Shown here: positions 17,760-25,600 of the stretch, in pieces
How the letters are laid out: each line of letters starts with the position of its first letter
How positions within the stretch are numbered: position 1 is the first letter of the stretch
NCBI GenBank assembly: GCA_902596065.1
Contig: CACJSL010000010.1
Coordinates: 1 to 33,081 of the forward strand
Direction of reading: 5' to 3'
Origin: an uncultured Alphaproteobacteria bacterium
GTDB taxonomy: Bacteria > Pseudomonadota > Alphaproteobacteria > HIMB59 > GCA-002718135
Length of the DNA stretch: 33,081 bases
Position numbers and translations under genes: made by a program
The notes under the pieces: model-generated
What the model was told of the DNA's origin: nothing
What the model saw: the letters and a program-made list of their open reading frames with translations, nothing else
The model's database searches: none

Positions 17760-18589
17760 CAATCACGTAATAAGTCATTAATTGATGTTTTAGATCGTGT
17801 TTTTTCGTCAACTTTTTTTATAATTACCGCACAACTTAAAGAAGGCGCACTTGGATTATTTTTATCTGGTAATGACCCCGGCACAATAACTGAATAAGCA
17901 GGAATTTTCCCATAAGTAATTTCACCAGACTTTCTATCAACAATTTTTGTTGATTGACCAATGTACATACCCATACTAATCACAGATCCTTCACCTACAA
18001 TTACTCCTTCTACAACTTCTGACATTGCACCTAGAAAAACATTATCTTCAATTATTGTAGGCAAAGCTTGTGCTGGTTCTAATACTCCCCCAACTCCACT
18101 TCCTGCAGATATATGACAATTTTTTCCAATTTGACAACAAGATCCTGCTCTTGAAAATGTATCCATCATAGTTCCAGAATCTATATGTGCCCCAGTATTA
18201 ATAAAGCACGGCATTAAAACAACATTTTTTGCTATGTATGAACCTTTTCTAACTGGTGAATTGGGAACCATTCTAAAACCAGCTTTTTCAAAATCTTCTT
18301 TATTCCATCCAGCAGTTTTTCCTTTAAGCAAGTGTGCTTTATCATACCAAGAACTATAAGGACCTGATAAGGCTTCCATTCCATGAATTCTAAAACTCAG
18401 CATTATTGCTTTCTTAATATATTGATGAGTAACCCACTCATTATTAATTTTCTCTGCAACACGAATTTTTCCAGCATCTAAATCTTCAATAATTTGATTT
18501 ATTGAATCAATTATTGTTGCTTCTGAATTTTGATTAATATTTTCTTTATTTTTCCATGCATCTTCAATAATTTTTTCTATTTCACTCAT
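17759..18589 (-). CDS. dapD: Tetrahydrodipicolinate N-succinyltransferase
   Basis: Transfers succinyl from succinyl-CoA to tetrahydrodipicolinate; its product path leads to DapE, encoded directly downstream. It has 276 residues, standard length. A helical N-domain occupies about 1-95, followed by a left-handed beta-helix of hexapeptide repeats (about 110-240: SYIAKNVVLMPCFINTGAHI, SGTMMDTFSRAGSCCQIG, NCHISAGSGVGGVLEP). Key landmarks are GPYSSWYDKA and EDNVFLGAMSEVVEGV. It overlaps the upstream HAD gene by 4 bases and dapE by 1, so three genes are translationally linked. Confidence 0.97.
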   Translation of the reverse strand: MSEIEKIIEDAWKNKENINQNSEATIIDSINQIIEDLDAGKIRVAEKINNEWVTHQYIKKAIMLSFRIHGMEALSGPYSSWYDKAHLLKGKTAGWNKEDFEKAGFRMVPNSPVRKGSYIAKNVVLMPCFINTGAHIDSGTMMDTFSRAGSCCQIGKNCHISAGSGVGGVLEPAQALPTIIEDNVFLGAMSEVVEGVIVGEGSVISMGMYIGQSTKIVDRKSGEITYGKIPAYSVIVPGSLPDKNNPSAPSLSCAVIIKKVDEKTRSKTSINDLLRD

Positions 18590-19263
18590 ATTTCACCTTT
18601 ATTAACTTGATTTAAAAAATTTGATATATTTTTAGTTTCATAATCTAGATATTTTTTAGAACTAGCTATGTCATCACTAAAATTTTCACACCCTGCATCT
18701 ATCCAAACAGAAGTAAAACCTACATTTTTTGCTGGAACAAGATTTTTAGCTATATCATCAAACATTATCGTACTTTTTGGATCAATATTAAAATCTTTTA
18801 TAAATTGATTATAGGGTGATATTTCTGGTTTTGGAATATAATTAGCTTTTTTAATGTCAAAAATATCAGTAAACATATTTGTTAATTGAAGTCTTTCCAA
18901 TACATCGACAGTATGCTGAAGGTTTGCATTAGTATAAATAATTTTTCTCCCTTCTAAAATTTTCAATTCTTCGTTTAAATTAATATTTGGACCAATAATT
19001 GAATAATCTAGCTTATGAACTTCAGATAAAAAATAATCAGGGTCAACCCCATGGTTATCCATCATTCCCCTTAAAGTTGTGCCATGTTGTTTATAATATT
19101 TACGTTGTATTTCTTTTGCTTCTTTAATATCAATATTTAGATGCTTAGAAACAAACTCACCCATTAAAACATGAACTTGTTGAAAAATTCCACTATCTGC
19201 AGAATATAGCGTGTTATCTAAGTCGAAAACCCAAGTATTAATTTTATTTTTTATTTTTGACAT
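18586..19263 (-). CDS. HAD-superfamily phosphatase, pyrimidine 5'-nucleotidase-like
   Basis: HAD hydrolase of 225 residues. Motif I is F-D14-L-D16-NTLY with the nucleophile and acid/base Asp. A cap domain of helices lies at about 25-100 (QRKYYKQHGTTLRGMM near 48-63), motif II is in IIYTNAN (Thr/Asn near 110), motif III is a Lys in the IPKPEIS stretch, and motif IV is MFDDIAKN (about 168-175). The pattern FDLDNTLY...YYKQHGTTLRGM is that of the SDT1/Ssm1-type pyrimidine 5'-nucleotidases found between dapD and argB in many alphaproteobacteria. The physiological substrate is uncertain, and nucleotide clean-up is the usual assumption. It overlaps argB by 20 bases and dapD by 4. Confidence 0.85.
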   Translation of the reverse strand: MSKIKNKINTWVFDLDNTLYSADSGIFQQVHVLMGEFVSKHLNIDIKEAKEIQRKYYKQHGTTLRGMMDNHGVDPDYFLSEVHKLDYSIIGPNINLNEELKILEGRKIIYTNANLQHTVDVLERLQLTNMFTDIFDIKKANYIPKPEISPYNQFIKDFNIDPKSTIMFDDIAKNLVPAKNVGFTSVWIDAGCENFSDDIASSKKYLDYETKNISNFLNQVNKGEI

Positions 19264-20179
19264 TTAATTTTGAATAAATTTGAGTCCCTATACCATGTTC
19301 TGTAAATAATTCTAAAATTAATGCATGAGATATTCTTCCATCAAGAATAGTTGCCTCTTTAACTCCTTTTGATATGGCTTCTATACATGTTGCAATTTTA
19401 GGCTTCATTCCCCCAGATATATATTTTTTTTTATAAATTTTTAACGCTTCTTTATAACTAAGAGAAGATATTAACTTATTATTTTGATCAAGTATTCCAT
19501 CAACATCAGTTAATAATAGTAATTTACTTGCTTTGAGAGCGCCTGCCACTGCCCCAGCAACTGTATCTGCATTTATATTGTATGTGTTTCCATTTTTATC
19601 AATTCCAAGCGGAGCTATCACCGGTATTTTACCTTTCTTAATGGATATTAAAATTTTTTTTATATTTATTTTTGTTGGCTCTCCTACAAAACCTAAATCT
19701 AAAATTCTTTCAATATTAGAATCACTCTCCTTAATAGCAATTTTTAATTTTTTTGCTTGAATCAAACTATTTACATTACCTGAAAAACTCTCAGCCTTTC
19801 CCCCTATTAGATTAATATCTGAAACTATTTTTTTATTGATATCTTTTGATAAAACTTTCTCAACAATTTTTACTGTTTTTTTATCTGTAATTCTTAAGCC
19901 TTCAACAAATTTTGTTTTAATATTTTTCTTTTTTAACATTTCTCCTATTTGTGGGCCACCTCCGTGAACTATAATAGGATTTATTCCTACCTCTTTTATT
20001 AAACCTATGTCTTGAGAGAATTTTTTAGCCAATACAGCATCACCCATTGCATGTCCACCATATTTAATTACTATATTTTTTCCAGTATGTTGACGAATAT
20101 ATGGAAGAGCTTCAGCTAATGTAGAAGCTTTATTAATTAAATAATTTTGAACACTTTTTGAAAGAAAATTAAATTTCAT
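19244..20179 (-). CDS. argB: Acetylglutamate kinase
   Basis: Phosphorylates N-acetylglutamate, the second step of arginine synthesis. It has 311 residues, in the amino-acid kinase fold. Motifs: IVIKYGGHAMGD (about 35-46, ATP-binding Lys), IIVHGGGPQIGEMLK (68-82), FVEGLRITDKKTV (91-103), NINADTVAGAVAGALKASKLLLLTDVDGIL in the C-half, and YISGGMKPKI. The N-terminal helix preceding the kinase core is typical of hexameric, arginine-inhibited enzymes, so feedback control is plausible. It overlaps engB by 11 bases and the HAD gene by 20, among the deepest overlaps in the window. Confidence 0.96.
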   Translation of the reverse strand: MKFNFLSKSVQNYLINKASTLAEALPYIRQHTGKNIVIKYGGHAMGDAVLAKKFSQDIGLIKEVGINPIIVHGGGPQIGEMLKKKNIKTKFVEGLRITDKKTVKIVEKVLSKDINKKIVSDINLIGGKAESFSGNVNSLIQAKKLKIAIKESDSNIERILDLGFVGEPTKINIKKILISIKKGKIPVIAPLGIDKNGNTYNINADTVAGAVAGALKASKLLLLTDVDGILDQNNKLISSLSYKEALKIYKKKYISGGMKPKIATCIEAISKGVKEATILDGRISHALILELFTEHGIGTQIYSKLNVKNKK

Positions 20180-20798
20180 TATTTTTTGATAAATTAAATA
20201 TTTTTTTTTGTATATCTATAATACCTAAATTTTTAATACTACTCACGTTAAATATCTCTACAAAATTTTTTTTATAATTTTTTGCCAAAGAGACTAAAGA
20301 ATTACTTTGATTTTTAACAAAATTTATAGAGCACTTATCAATTTTAGTTAAAATAATTGAAAATTTTTTATTTGTTTCTCCAATTTTATCAAACATATCT
20401 ATATCAGTATTTTTTATACCTATCTTGCAATCAATTAAAACAAAGATTTTAATCAAGTTATTTCTTTTAATAATATAATCTTCAATTAAAGAAGATAATG
20501 AATCTCTTTTAATTTTAGATACTTTTGCATAACCATATCCCGGCAAATCACAAAGATTTATTTTATTGTTAATATTAAATAAATTTATAGATTGTGTTCT
20601 TCCTGGAGTTTTGCTTATTTTGGCTAATTTTTTAGAATTAGTAACAGCATTTATTATACTTGATTTTCCAACATTTGATCGACCAACAAAACAAAATTCA
20701 GGCAGCTGATTGTCCAAAATCTTTTTAACATCAATGTAAGAACCGATAAAATTATTTTTGGAAAAAAAAATCTTTAAAGCTTTATTTTCTTTAGGCAT
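20169..20798 (-). CDS. engB: Ribosome biogenesis GTPase EngB/YsxC
   Basis: TRAFAC-class GTPase needed for large-subunit assembly, 209 residues. G1 GRSNVGKSS (39-47), G2 region TPGRTQSIN (64-72), G3 DLPGYGYAKV (84-93), G4 TKID (151-154), and a G5-like NVSSIKNLG stretch near 187-195. All nucleotide-contacting residues are in place. It overlaps yidC by 8 bases and argB by 11. The yidC-engB-argB order is a recurring alphaproteobacterial arrangement that links ribosome assembly to membrane insertion genes. Confidence 0.95.
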   Translation of the reverse strand: MPKENKALKIFFSKNNFIGSYIDVKKILDNQLPEFCFVGRSNVGKSSIINAVTNSKKLAKISKTPGRTQSINLFNINNKINLCDLPGYGYAKVSKIKRDSLSSLIEDYIIKRNNLIKIFVLIDCKIGIKNTDIDMFDKIGETNKKFSIILTKIDKCSINFVKNQSNSLVSLAKNYKKNFVEIFNVSSIKNLGIIDIQKKIFNLSKNNEI

Positions 20799-22530
20799 TT
20801 TTAGCTAAAATTCTTCGTTGTATAAACCACTGCTGGGCTATTGATAATATATTGTTAATTGACCAATAGAGAACTAGTCCTGCCGCAAATCCGGCAAGAA
20901 CAAATGTAAAGACAAATGGTAATAAAGCAAAGATTTTAGCTTGTGTAGGGTCTGCAGGTGCAGGATTTAATTTTTGTTGTAACCACATAGTGAATCCCAT
21001 AAATATTGGTAAAATACCAATGTTTAAAAGGGATAAAAAACCAGGAACATCCCAAGAGATCAAACCAAATATTGTAAGAATACCAAGAGGGTCGGGAGCT
21101 GATAAATCATGAATCCATCCATAGAAAGGAGCATGATACATTTCAATAGTTACAAACAAAACTTTATATAAGGAAAAGAAAATTGGAATTTGTACTATAA
21201 CTGGTAGACAACCGGCAACTGGATTTGCTCCTTCTTTTTTATAGAGAGCCATCAATTCTTGTTGCATTTTCTGTCTATCATCCGGATATGTTTCTTTAAG
21301 TCTTTGCATCTCAGGTTGAAGTTTTTTCATTTTAGCCATTGATTTAAATGATGCTTGTGCAAGTGGAAAAAGAATTAATCGCATCAATATTGTAAAAGCA
21401 ATTATTGCTAAACCAAAATTTCCAACATAACCATAAAACCAATTAAGAGCATATGATATTGGTTTAGTTAGAAAAGCAAACCAACCCCAGTCAATTGAAT
21501 CTGTAAATTTAGGTATACCATTTTCCATATAATTAGATAAGATTTTTAAACTTTTTGCTCCCGCAAAAATTTTACCATTATATGAAATATTTTGTTGAGG
21601 AGGTATTTCCATATTATCCCCTACGTAACCAACTCTAAAATCATCCCTCCCATTATTTCCATGTCTATAGTTTGCAGTGATAGTTTTTTCTTGGTCAGGA
21701 ATAAGTGTTGCCATCCAGTATTTATCTGTAAATCCTAACCATCCACCAGTGGTAGTATCGTCACAAAATAATTTTTTTGTATTAGAAGTAGAAGAGCAGT
21801 CATCTAATAAATGATCATATTTTTTTTCTAGAAGTTTATCATTTGTTAAACTTATTAATCCTTCGTGTAGAATGAAAAAATTAATAGTATTAGGAAGGTT
21901 AATTCTTTTAATTAGCCTATAAGGAAATAGTTTTATTTCAGATGAGCTATTATTTTCAACTGTTTGAGTTACATCAAAAAGATAGTCATTATCTACAGAG
22001 AATTTTAGTTGAAATTTAATATTTTGGCTATTAACCCATGATAGGACTACAGGTTTTTCAGGAGTTAATTCTAAACTTGACGCTGTCCATTTTGTTTCAT
22101 GATTGGGTAGATCAACTTTGATTTCACTCCCTTTTAATTGATTCCAACCTAGCTCAAAGTAGTAAGGATTATTTGTGCCATCTGGAGAAAAAAGAGTAAT
22201 TTGTTCTGAGTCATCATTAAGTCTTTTATTATATTTTGTTAATATTAAGTCATCTAAAATTCCTCCTGTTAAATTAATTGATCCTATTAAAGAAGATGTT
22301 TTAATATTTACTCTATTAGATTTAGAGATAATCTCATTTCTTGATTTAATTGTTGTAATTGAAGTGCTTTGATTATCATCTATAGAACTTGAAGGTTCTA
22401 TAATTTCTTGATTAGCTTCTTTATTTATAGGTTTATCAACTAGTGCCTGTTGAGGAAATAAAAGTTGAAAAATTACAATTATTGCAATTGATAAACCAAT
22501 AGCTAAAAATAAATTTTTTTGTTCACCCAT
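20791..22530 (-). CDS. yidC: Membrane protein insertase YidC/OxaA
   Basis: Inserts and folds inner-membrane proteins, alone or with SecYEG. It has 579 residues, the long Gram-negative form. An N-terminal signal-anchor helix lies at about 7-26 (FLAIGLSIAIIVIFQLLF), a large periplasmic beta domain at about 50-335, and the conserved five-helix insertase core at about 350-565. The core holds the essential groove arginine (AFTILMRLILFPL), the cytoplasmic coiled-coil hairpin KMKKLQPEMQRLKETYPDD, and GCLPVIVQIPIFFSLY. The short basic C-terminus (RRILAKNA) fits a ribosome-contacting tail. It directly abuts yidD and overlaps engB. Confidence 0.97.
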   Translation of the reverse strand: MGEQKNLFLAIGLSIAIIVIFQLLFPQQALVDKPINKEANQEIIEPSSSIDDNQSTSITTIKSRNEIISKSNRVNIKTSSLIGSINLTGGILDDLILTKYNKRLNDDSEQITLFSPDGTNNPYYFELGWNQLKGSEIKVDLPNHETKWTASSLELTPEKPVVLSWVNSQNIKFQLKFSVDNDYLFDVTQTVENNSSSEIKLFPYRLIKRINLPNTINFFILHEGLISLTNDKLLEKKYDHLLDDCSSTSNTKKLFCDDTTTGGWLGFTDKYWMATLIPDQEKTITANYRHGNNGRDDFRVGYVGDNMEIPPQQNISYNGKIFAGAKSLKILSNYMENGIPKFTDSIDWGWFAFLTKPISYALNWFYGYVGNFGLAIIAFTILMRLILFPLAQASFKSMAKMKKLQPEMQRLKETYPDDRQKMQQELMALYKKEGANPVAGCLPVIVQIPIFFSLYKVLFVTIEMYHAPFYGWIHDLSAPDPLGILTIFGLISWDVPGFLSLLNIGILPIFMGFTMWLQQKLNPAPADPTQAKIFALLPFVFTFVLAGFAAGLVLYWSINNILSIAQQWFIQRRILAKNA

Positions 22531-22788
22531 TTATATTTCTTTCTTAGTATTTTTTGGAACAGGATCAAAACCCTCCCCACCTAAGGGATGACAATTTAAA
22601 ATTCTTTTAAGAGATAGGTACGCACCTTTTATTATTCCATGTTTTTTAAGTGACTCTATTGAATATTCTGAACATGTAGGAAGATACCTGCAATTAGTTT
22701 TTAATAATGGTGAGATAAACCATTGGTAAATTTTAATTAAAAATATCAAAATAGAAATAATAATTGTTTTAAATGTTTTAAATATCAT
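22531..22788 (-). CDS. yidD: Membrane protein insertion efficiency factor YidD
   Basis: Small peripheral inner-membrane protein of 85 residues that improves YidC-dependent insertion. An amphipathic or hydrophobic N-terminus (about 3-26) precedes the signature YQWFISPLLKTNCRYLPTCS, with the conserved cysteines, then EYSIESLKKHG and the HPLGGEGFDPVP ending. All diagnostic residues are present. It overlaps rnpA by 4 bases (ATGA) and ends one base before the yidC start codon, giving the classical rpmH-rnpA-yidD-yidC order. Confidence 0.96.
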   Translation of the reverse strand: MIFKTFKTIIISILIFLIKIYQWFISPLLKTNCRYLPTCSEYSIESLKKHGIIKGAYLSLKRILNCHPLGGEGFDPVPKNTKKEI

Positions 22789-23114
22789 TTTATAATTTTT
22801 ATCAGTTCACTTTCTAGGTTTTTAAATGTTGTTTTTAATAAAGAATTTTTAGCTATTAACACATAATAAAAATTTTTTTTACCATATTTTGAAATTACTT
22901 TTTTTGCCAATTCTCTCATAATTCTTTTTGCCTTATTTCTTTTTATTGCATTCCCTAATCTTTTTGTAGCTGTATAGCCAACATTAATATTATTGTCTAA
23001 GTTCATATCTTTTAGAATTTGAATATTAAAAGAAAATGAACGTAAAAATTGTCCCTTTTTCTTAACATTTAAAAATGTTGATCGTTTTTTAATTGTGTTC
23101 AGTTTTCGGGCCAT
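22785..23114 (-). CDS. rnpA: Ribonuclease P protein component
   Basis: Protein subunit of RNase P, which cleaves the 5' leader of pre-tRNAs. It has 109 residues from the ATG chosen. It opens LNTIKKRSTFLNVKKKGQF, has VGYTATKRLGNAIKRNKAKRIMREL (about 56-80), the RNR-type motif that contacts the RNA, here with R-N-K at its centre, and ends in VLIAKNSLL and a helix. The start is set by an AGGTGG Shine-Dalgarno (23119-23124), four bases before the ATG. The same frame stays open upstream through rpmH to a TTG at 23231, but that segment has no RnpA homology by eye. It overlaps yidD by 4 bases. Confidence 0.94.
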   Translation of the reverse strand: MARKLNTIKKRSTFLNVKKKGQFLRSFSFNIQILKDMNLDNNINVGYTATKRLGNAIKRNKAKRIMRELAKKVISKYGKKNFYYVLIAKNSLLKTTFKNLESELIKIIK

Positions 23115-23124
23115 TAGGCCACCT

Positions 23125-23259
23125 TTATGTACTAAGTTGCGATCTTCCCTTAGCTCTTCGACGATTAATAATTTGTCTACCAGCTTTTGTTGCCATTCTT
23201 GCACGAAATCCATGGCGTCTTTTGCGCACAATATTACTAGGTTGATAAGTTCTTTTCAT
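23125..23259 (-). CDS. rpmH: 50S ribosomal protein L34
   Basis: Ribosomal protein of 44 residues and very basic. It has the near-invariant start MKRTYQPSN, then [34 protein letters not shown]. It is the first gene of the nine-gene minus-strand unit. Its stop codon lies within the Shine-Dalgarno region of rnpA, 10 bases before the rnpA ATG. It was found by direct translation of the minus strand, being a short gene partly hidden by an open frame extending upstream of rnpA. Confidence 0.97.
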   Translation of the reverse strand: MKRTYQPSNIVRKRRHGFRARMATKAGRQIINRRRAKGRSQLST

Positions 23260-23279
23260 AAGTTTAATTAAAAAAAACC

Positions 23280-23308
23280 CTATTACGAATTGATGATGTA
23301 TAAGTCAA
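23280..23308 (-). promoter_or_regulatory. Candidate sigma-70-type promoter for the rpmH unit
   Basis: In the 67-base divergent gap between rpmH and panC, the minus strand reads TTGACT (23308-23303), a 17-base spacer, and TAATAG (23285-23280). The -35 box and spacing are good; the -10 box matches TATAAT at only half its positions. The start would lie about 15 bases before the rpmH ATG, a short leader. Placement upstream of a ribosomal protein gene makes it plausible but unproven. Confidence 0.4.
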
Positions 23309-23326
23309 ATAATTACTAGAAACTAT

Positions 23327-24160
23327 ATGAAAATATTAGAAAATAAGAGAGAATTAGATGAATTATTAGCTAAAATTAGGACCAATGAGACAAAGATTGG
23401 CCTTATTCCAACTATGGGCAGTATTCATGATGGCCACTTATCTTTGGTAGAAAATTCAATAAAAGAAAATTTTTTTTCAATAACATCTATATTTGTAAAT
23501 CCAACTCAATTTAATGACTTTAAAGATTTTAAAAAATATCCGCAAAATAAAAAGCAAGATATTGAAAAACTTAATATAGTGAAATGTGACGCAGTATTTT
23601 TTCCTCAGATTGAAGAACTTTATCCTGAAGGTATAAAAATAAAAAAAACAATTTCAAAATATAGAGATATTTTATGTGACAAATTTCGACCAGGTCATTT
23701 TGATGGGGTGACAACTGTAGTAAAGTCATTATTTGATATTGTTACTCCAGATGCAGTCTTTTTTGGAGAAAAAGATTTTCAACAGTTAAAAATAATCAAA
23801 GAATTAATTAAAAAAAATAATTTACCTATTCAGTTAATAGATTGTCCATCTGTGCGATCAAAAAATGGCATGAGTTTATCATCAAGGTATAATAATTTTA
23901 ACATTAATCAAGAAATTCTTTTCAATCAAATTTCTTTAAAAATTAATGATTGTGTAAATCTATTAAAAAAACAAATTGATATAAATAATTTAAAAAATCT
24001 AAATCAATATTTAGAAGAAGATAAAAAAATTAAAGTTGATTATTTAGAAGTCAGAGATGATGATGAATTATTACTTACACAAAAAAATAAAAATGCACGA
24101 TTATTTATATCTTTTTATATTGAAGATATTCGAATAATTGATAATTTTAAATTATACTAA
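23327..24160 (+). CDS. panC: Pantothenate synthetase
   Basis: ATP-dependent ligation of pantoate and beta-alanine, the last step of vitamin B5 synthesis on the way to CoA. It has 277 residues, standard length. Motifs: IGLIPTMGSIHDGHLSLVE (about 23-41, nucleotide-binding HxGH), SIFVNPTQFND (55-65), the DAVFFGEKDFQQL block (about 143-155), and RSKNGMSLSSRYN (about 175-187), the KMSKS-like loop. It is the only gene of its unit, transcribed away from rpmH. panB is not in the window. The stop overlaps the convergent PNPOx-like gene by 4 bases (CTAA). Confidence 0.96.
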   Translation: MKILENKRELDELLAKIRTNETKIGLIPTMGSIHDGHLSLVENSIKENFFSITSIFVNPTQFNDFKDFKKYPQNKKQDIEKLNIVKCDAVFFPQIEELYPEGIKIKKTISKYRDILCDKFRPGHFDGVTTVVKSLFDIVTPDAVFFGEKDFQQLKIIKELIKKNNLPIQLIDCPSVRSKNGMSLSSRYNNFNINQEILFNQISLKINDCVNLLKKQIDINNLKNLNQYLEEDKKIKVDYLEVRDDDELLLTQKNKNARLFISFYIEDIRIIDNFKLY

Positions 24161-24753
24161 GGAATTAACCAGCTAAATTCAGGTATATTATTTTTGAAGT
24201 TAATGCTCAATCTTTTATGTCCAGAGTAACTTAAGTACAACCAATCTATACTTTCTATTTTATTTTGAATTACTGCAAAGTTTTTATAACCTTCCTCACT
24301 TTCATTTTTTGTTGGGTCTACGCCTTGTAAATGCTTTGACAAACCATCTTCGGGTATATTTGTTTTTGATGAGGGTCTTTTTTTTGTTAGGTAACATTTA
24401 CGACTTGATAACTGTGTTAAATCCCAGCTTTGTTTTGTTATTTCGTTTTGATTATTAATATTCGATATTGTTTTAATACGAAGCTGTATTTTAATTGAGT
24501 GATCATAAAATAAAAATGATGAATTATTATTTTTTTTTAAATCTAATATCTTTGGCGATCGAAAATCTGTATGGAAATTTAAGAATAATTTTTCCTCATC
24601 AAATTTACGCAAAACTACAATCCTTGATTCCAGCTTCATTTTCTTTGAAATATTAGAAAAAATAGGAGTATGAAAGGAGTGTTTTCTATTGTTTGCCCCT
24701 AAATATAATAGGTTTTTAATTTCTTTAAATATAGATTCAAAATTTTTATTCAT
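24157..24753 (-). CDS. Pyridoxamine 5'-phosphate oxidase-like FMN-binding protein
   Basis: Protein of 198 residues with the split-barrel flavin fold of the PNPOx-like (Alr4036-type) group. Visible are FHTPIFSNI (about 27-35), the strand pattern RIVVLRKFDEEKLFLNFHTDFRSPKILDL (44-72), whose RTVVLR...FHTDxRSxK arrangement is the FMN phosphate-binding signature, and WDLTQLSSRKCYL near 111. The C-terminus includes IDWLYLSYSGHKRLSI, corresponding to the WLxLxxxxHxR stretch at the flavin site. It is not evidently PdxH, since that family's own C-terminal signature is not seen. The substrate is unknown. Single-gene unit, divergent from the CCA enzyme and convergent with panC. Confidence 0.78.
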   Translation of the reverse strand: MNKNFESIFKEIKNLLYLGANNRKHSFHTPIFSNISKKMKLESRIVVLRKFDEEKLFLNFHTDFRSPKILDLKKNNNSSFLFYDHSIKIQLRIKTISNINNQNEITKQSWDLTQLSSRKCYLTKKRPSSKTNIPEDGLSKHLQGVDPTKNESEEGYKNFAVIQNKIESIDWLYLSYSGHKRLSINFKNNIPEFSWLIP

Positions 24754-24808
24754 TTCAGATATCTTTTATTTTATTCATATATAGTAAAATAATTTTAATT
24801 TTAATTAA

Positions 24809-25600
24809 ATGGATAATTATTCAATAGATTTTTTACTTAATATAGAAGAAGTAAATAAGATTGTAAGTATTTTTCAAAATGAAAAAGCTGAAATTAGGCT
24901 AGTTGGAGGATGTGTTCGTAATGCATTGTTGAATAAAAATTATAAAGATATTGACTGTGCAGTTAATATTCACCCTAATGATACAACTAAAATACTGCAA
25001 AAAAATAATATTAAATTTCAAGATTTCGCAAAAAAATATGGATCAGTTTCCGCATTTATTAATGATAAAAAGATAGAGATTACATCGTTAAGAAAAGACA
25101 TTGAACAAAAAGGAAGACATACTGATGTTTTGTATACTGAAGATTGGAAAATAGATGCAGATAGAAGAGATTTTACAATAAATGCATTATATTTAACGAG
25201 TGAAGGAAGATTAATTGATTATTTTGATGGCCTTAGTGATCTAAAAGAAAATAAAATTAAATTTATTGGAAACATAGAAAAAAGAATTAAAGAAGATTTT
25301 TTAAGAATTTATAGATATTTTCGTTTTTTGGGAATTTTTGAAGAACCTAATGTAATTTTAAACTATGAAAACATTTTAAATCAATATTTAATAGAATCTT
25401 TTCATTACTTGTCTAATGAGATTATTAGAAATGAAATTTTAAAGATGTTAAAGAATCCTTTCCCATTAAATTCTTTTAGCAATTTTCATAATCCTGAAAA
25501 AAAATATTATTGGTTAGAAAAAACAACCCAACATTTTTTAAAACAAAAATATCAATTAGGTATAGAAAAATGCTTAAATAAAGTTGAAGAATTTTTTTAA
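24809..25600 (+). CDS. cca: CCA-adding enzyme / tRNA nucleotidyltransferase, short form
   Basis: Class II nucleotidyltransferase that adds or repairs the tRNA 3' CCA end. The head domain is complete: RLVGGCVRNALL (about 31-42), the metal-binding D-I-D near 47-49 (KDIDCAV), and motif B RRDFTINALYL (about 118-128). The neck follows with IGNIEKRIKEDFLRIYRYFRF (about 154-174), containing the E-D-x-x-R motif D. The protein ends at 263 residues, whereas bacterial class II enzymes are commonly near 400, so most of the tRNA-binding body and tail is missing. The frame ends against the convergent gshB stop, so no continuation exists downstream. A poly(A) polymerase role is possible; a CCA role is favoured. 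Confidence 0.85.
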   Translation: MDNYSIDFLLNIEEVNKIVSIFQNEKAEIRLVGGCVRNALLNKNYKDIDCAVNIHPNDTTKILQKNNIKFQDFAKKYGSVSAFINDKKIEITSLRKDIEQKGRHTDVLYTEDWKIDADRRDFTINALYLTSEGRLIDYFDGLSDLKENKIKFIGNIEKRIKEDFLRIYRYFRFLGIFEEPNVILNYENILNQYLIESFHYLSNEIIRNEILKMLKNPFPLNSFSNFHNPEKKYYWLEKTTQHFLKQKYQLGIEKCLNKVEEFF

